This document shows, piece by piece, positions 61,326 through 64,000 of a stretch of DNA of 64,000 nt (position 1 is the stretch's first letter; every line of letters begins with the position of its first letter). The DNA lies in NCBI GenBank assembly GCA_001695595.3, contig MBPM02000064.1, positions 248,001-312,000 of the forward strand, written 5' to 3'. The stretch is from Plasmopara viticola. Taxonomy: Eukaryota; Oomycota; Peronosporomycetes; Peronosporales; Peronosporaceae. Both the position numbers and the translations under genes were made by a program. The notes under the pieces are model-generated. The model saw nothing but the letters and a program-made list of their open reading frames with translations. It searched no databases and was not told the DNA's origin.

Positions 61326-64000
61326 ATGGAGCCGCGCAAGACCCGATCGGTCACAGCTACCACACGGCTTACCACCAGCAATAACGCGTCCTCTATGCAA
61401 GTTCCCCAGCACCAAGCTCTCGCAGAAAACGAAGAGTATAAGGCAGAGGACCCTGCCTCAGATCACGGATTGGAGCGACAGGCTCAGACTCAGACGCCGC
61501 AACTCAGAAATTCGCCTTCCTGTCAGAACGTTTTTTCTGGCACTTTTTTGTCAAATGCAGGACGCAACTTGTCCGCATTGAGTAAAAGATTAAAGCACTT
61601 GTGGCAAACATTGCAACACACGTCAAGTCACTTGCAACAGCAAGAGGACGGAGTGTTGGATGTTCATGCATCCCAGCAAGTGCAACTCGTGGCCTCTGAA
61701 TTGCTGCAAGAAGCGTTTTTGCAGCATCCGGACCCTTACGTGCGTTCTCTTGTGGCGTGTTGCCTGGTCGAGATGTTGCGTGTGTCGGCACCTGACTCAC
61801 CTTTTAGCTCCCAGGAGGATTTGTATCGTGTTTTCCAGCTCTTTCTTGAGCAACTGCAAGCTTTGGGTCAAAAGTCGACTACAAAAGCAACAGAGTTGCA
61901 TCATGTTTACCTTTTAGAAAGCTTGGTGACCGCAAAAACGTGCCTCTTACTAGTCGATCTCGACTATACTGAGAACGATGAAACGAGAGTGATGGTACGA
62001 TTCGTTGCCACCCTTTTTGATGTCATTGATCAAAAACATACCACGAAACTGGAAAATCTGATGCTGAGTCTTATGGTCACTTGTATTGAAGAAAGTGGCG
62101 AAGTGAAAGCGTCGCTTTTGGATGTGATCCTACGACCACTGGTAAATGCCGAGCAACTGAGTGAAAAGAATGGCACAATGGTGAAGCAATCGGCACGATT
62201 GGCACGACAAGTAATCCAACGAACCAGTGACGTATTGCAAAACACCTTGTCCCAATATCTGAACAATATATTGGTGGATGCAAGTGGCAAAGCCGAGCTG
62301 AAGCAACACATTTATACCATCATTTATGAGTTACACAAGATCAAGCCATCGCTCTTGCTCTACGTGTTGCCAAATGTGTGCCTGCAACTCCAAGCCGATG
62401 ATGTGGCCACTCGCTCCGACGCAATCACTTTGATGGGCAAATTATTTGCCTCTTCACATGCAGAGTATGGGCACGACCTGATGAAAAACTTTCGAGAATT
62501 TCTTGGTCGATTTCGCGATGCAAGCAAAGACATTCGTCTTCTCATGATAAGAGTGAGTGTGTCAATTTGGGAGAGCAAAAGAGACTTGGCAGAGTTGGTG
62601 GAGAAGGAATTGATCTTGCGATTACGTGATCCCGAGTGGGAAGTCCGGCAACTTGTGGTGCGTGAAGTTTGTGATTTTGCAGCCAATTGCTTGGAATGGG
62701 TGAGTGAAGATTGTCTTCGAGCTGTAGGAGAGCGAATGAAGGACAAAAAAGTGGCTCTGCGCAAAGAAACCATGACGGGGTTGAGCCAAGTGTTTAGTAC
62801 GCACATTTCATCGTATTGGGAAGAACAAGACGGCGAGGAAGATCAGTTTTTGTCGCTTACACACCATACCATTCCATTAGAGCATATCGAAAAACTCGGG
62901 TGGATTCCGGACTATGTATTGAAGTGCTATGCGTATCCTCAAGAAGAGCTCAAGCTACGTGTGATTCAGCTGCTCGATGATTTTCTGCTGCCCAAAGCCT
63001 TGACGGAACGAACGCGCGCGAATGGACTTTTGTTTCTCTTTCATTCACTGGATACTACTTCAAAGGAAGCGCTGCGACGACTCTTTCGTGAGCGAGCGAA
63101 GTGTCAAGAAAATTGTGCCAAGTTTGTGGCGTTTAAAGTGCAGCAGCGTCGTCAGAAACGCACTGACGATTGTGCTTTAGATAAAGCAACTCAGGAATTT
63201 TATGACGGACTTTGTCCATTGTTTTCGGATGTTGTGAATTTAAAAAAGCTTCTTGAAAAATTTTCGAAGTGGAAAGATCACAGTGTGTTTAAACACCTTG
63301 GGGAACTGTGTGATTTTACTAAGCCTCAATGTGACATTCGTCGGGCAAGGGATGAACTTGTTCGAAGTGTGGGGTCGAAAACGGCCTTAAGTGAGTTTTT
63401 CAAGAAGTTATGTCGAAAACTTCCGTTATTGACGCTAAGTTACACTACCGTCGATTGCTACCTGGACTTTTTAGTCGTTAAAGGTGGCCGATTGACAAAA
63501 GAGAATCGCAGTCTTGTCGATTTGTTGGTGATAGCATCGAGTGAGCTGCCCGGACTTTTTGATCTTTTTATTCGCGATAGATTTGCGGCAATTCTCGCTG
63601 AAAATAAGCGTTTAAGTCGTCATGACAATAGCGAGTCAGGAAGCAAGGATCCGAACGTGATTCTTGGGGCATTGAGCGTTCTCGCCAACTATGCTCAGCA
63701 TTGGGCTAACACCATCGGCTTGGGAGATGACGCATCGATTGCGGATAATGACAGCAGAACGCCGTCAAAAGAATTAGTTGAGCAGTTGCAAAAGTTTTGT
63801 CTCGGCGACAACAAGGTTGAGCTTCAGCACTTCAATGTTAGCAAAAAAAGTCGAGCAGCAGGATTGGCAGCATTAACGATCGCTTACTTTTATGGAAAAG
63901 CGAAACATACGAAGCAATTAGTGAAGAAGCTATGCTCGAAAGAGAAACTCGGAGATTTGGCGCAGATTGAAGCGATGCCCCTGTTGCAGAGTCTCGTAGT
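61326..64000 (+). CDS. PDS5: PDS5-like sister chromatid cohesion protein, 5' part
   Basis: An uninterrupted frame of 891 codons runs from the ATG at 61326 off the right edge, so the gene is partial. The first 60 or so residues are polar. HEAT-repeat sequence follows: LSKRLKHLWQTLQHTS, then HPDPYVRSLVACCLVEMLRV, the PDS5 N-terminal signature. Next are LLVDLDYTEN, LRDPEWEVRQLVVREVCDF (a HEAT unit with the Asp-Glu-Val-Arg pattern), GERMKDKKVALRKETMTGL and LGWIPDYVLKCYAYPQEE. PDS5 binds cohesin and regulates its release and acetylation in the nucleus. Length so far fits the 1200-1500-residue family. The first ATG was chosen because the frame upstream lacks a further start close by; no intron is needed within the window. 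Confidence 0.9.
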   Translation, partial: MEPRKTRSVTATTRLTTSNNASSMQVPQHQALAENEEYKAEDPASDHGLERQAQTQTPQLRNSPSCQNVFSGTFLSNAGRNLSALSKRLKHLWQTLQHTSSHLQQQEDGVLDVHASQQVQLVASELLQEAFLQHPDPYVRSLVACCLVEMLRVSAPDSPFSSQEDLYRVFQLFLEQLQALGQKSTTKATELHHVYLLESLVTAKTCLLLVDLDYTENDETRVMVRFVATLFDVIDQKHTTKLENLMLSLMVTCIEESGEVKASLLDVILRPLVNAEQLSEKNGTMVKQSARLARQVIQRTSDVLQNTLSQYLNNILVDASGKAELKQHIYTIIYELHKIKPSLLLYVLPNVCLQLQADDVATRSDAITLMGKLFASSHAEYGHDLMKNFREFLGRFRDASKDIRLLMIRVSVSIWESKRDLAELVEKELILRLRDPEWEVRQLVVREVCDFAANCLEWVSEDCLRAVGERMKDKKVALRKETMTGLSQVFSTHISSYWEEQDGEEDQFLSLTHHTIPLEHIEKLGWIPDYVLKCYAYPQEELKLRVIQLLDDFLLPKALTERTRANGLLFLFHSLDTTSKEALRRLFRERAKCQENCAKFVAFKVQQRRQKRTDDCALDKATQEFYDGLCPLFSDVVNLKKLLEKFSKWKDHSVFKHLGELCDFTKPQCDIRRARDELVRSVGSKTALSEFFKKLCRKLPLLTLSYTTVDCYLDFLVVKGGRLTKENRSLVDLLVIASSELPGLFDLFIRDRFAAILAENKRLSRHDNSESGSKDPNVILGALSVLANYAQHWANTIGLGDDASIADNDSRTPSKELVEQLQKFCLGDNKVELQHFNVSKKSRAAGLAALTIAYFYGKAKHTKQLVKKLCSKEKLGDLAQIEAMPLLQSLV

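Noticed and set aside
1..64000. CRISPR arrays, rRNA genes and bacterial-type operons
   Set aside because: No regularly spaced short repeats, no rRNA-like stretches and no closely packed same-strand genes were seen; the spliced genes show a eukaryotic genome.

Overview
The window looks like a piece of a peronosporalean oomycete genome, probably a Phytophthora or downy mildew relative. The reasons are: short GT-AG introns of about 60-90 bp, two degraded Crinkler (CRN) effector genes, a secreted Ser/Thr-rich metalloprotease, a Kre9/KNH-type protein, an ABCC transporter, and remnants of Ty1/copia, Ty3/gypsy, Mutator-like and hAT elements. The species cannot be named from sequence alone.

Layout. 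Bases 1-11200 are a decayed accessory region. It holds two divergent, oppositely oriented copies of a primase-helicase-like gene (archaeo-eukaryotic-primase-like module; SF3 helicase in the second copy only) and two inverted CRN copies. One CRN N-terminal piece is joined to the start of the second primase copy. Bases 11898-14891 carry an intact five-exon ER-type M28 metallopeptidase gene (minus strand, 895 codons after splicing). Bases 14892-25694 are gene-poor, with a DEAH-helicase scrap and a 1.08-kb TIR element that has captured a coiled-coil gene fragment. Bases 25695-27584 carry an intact secreted metzincin. Bases 28278-38470 hold a Mutator-like transposase remnant, a GC-rich repeat end and a Ty3/gypsy RT-RNase H remnant within much unrecognisable AT-rich DNA. 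Bases 38970-41565 are an hAT element whose 3' end has been replaced by an inverted copy of its 5' end. Bases 42306-43364 are a Kre9/KNH-domain protein; 44346-44820 are 148-bp tandem repeats; 46298-46947 are a broken Uma2 (DUF820) nuclease gene of bacterial type. Bases 49916-54016 are a four-exon ABCC transporter (1304 codons). Bases 55441-56056 are a copia integrase scrap. The right edge, 61326-64000, is the 5' part of a PDS5 cohesin-associated gene that runs out of the window.

The five likely functional genes (M28 peptidase, metzincin, Kre9-like protein, ABCC transporter, PDS5) are unrelated housekeeping or secretory genes separated by long repeat-rich spacers. There is no operon logic. The most unusual material is the 5-11 kb composite of CRN and virus-like primase/SF3-helicase sequence, the hairpin-forming hAT, the gene-capturing TIR element and the Uma2 pseudogene.
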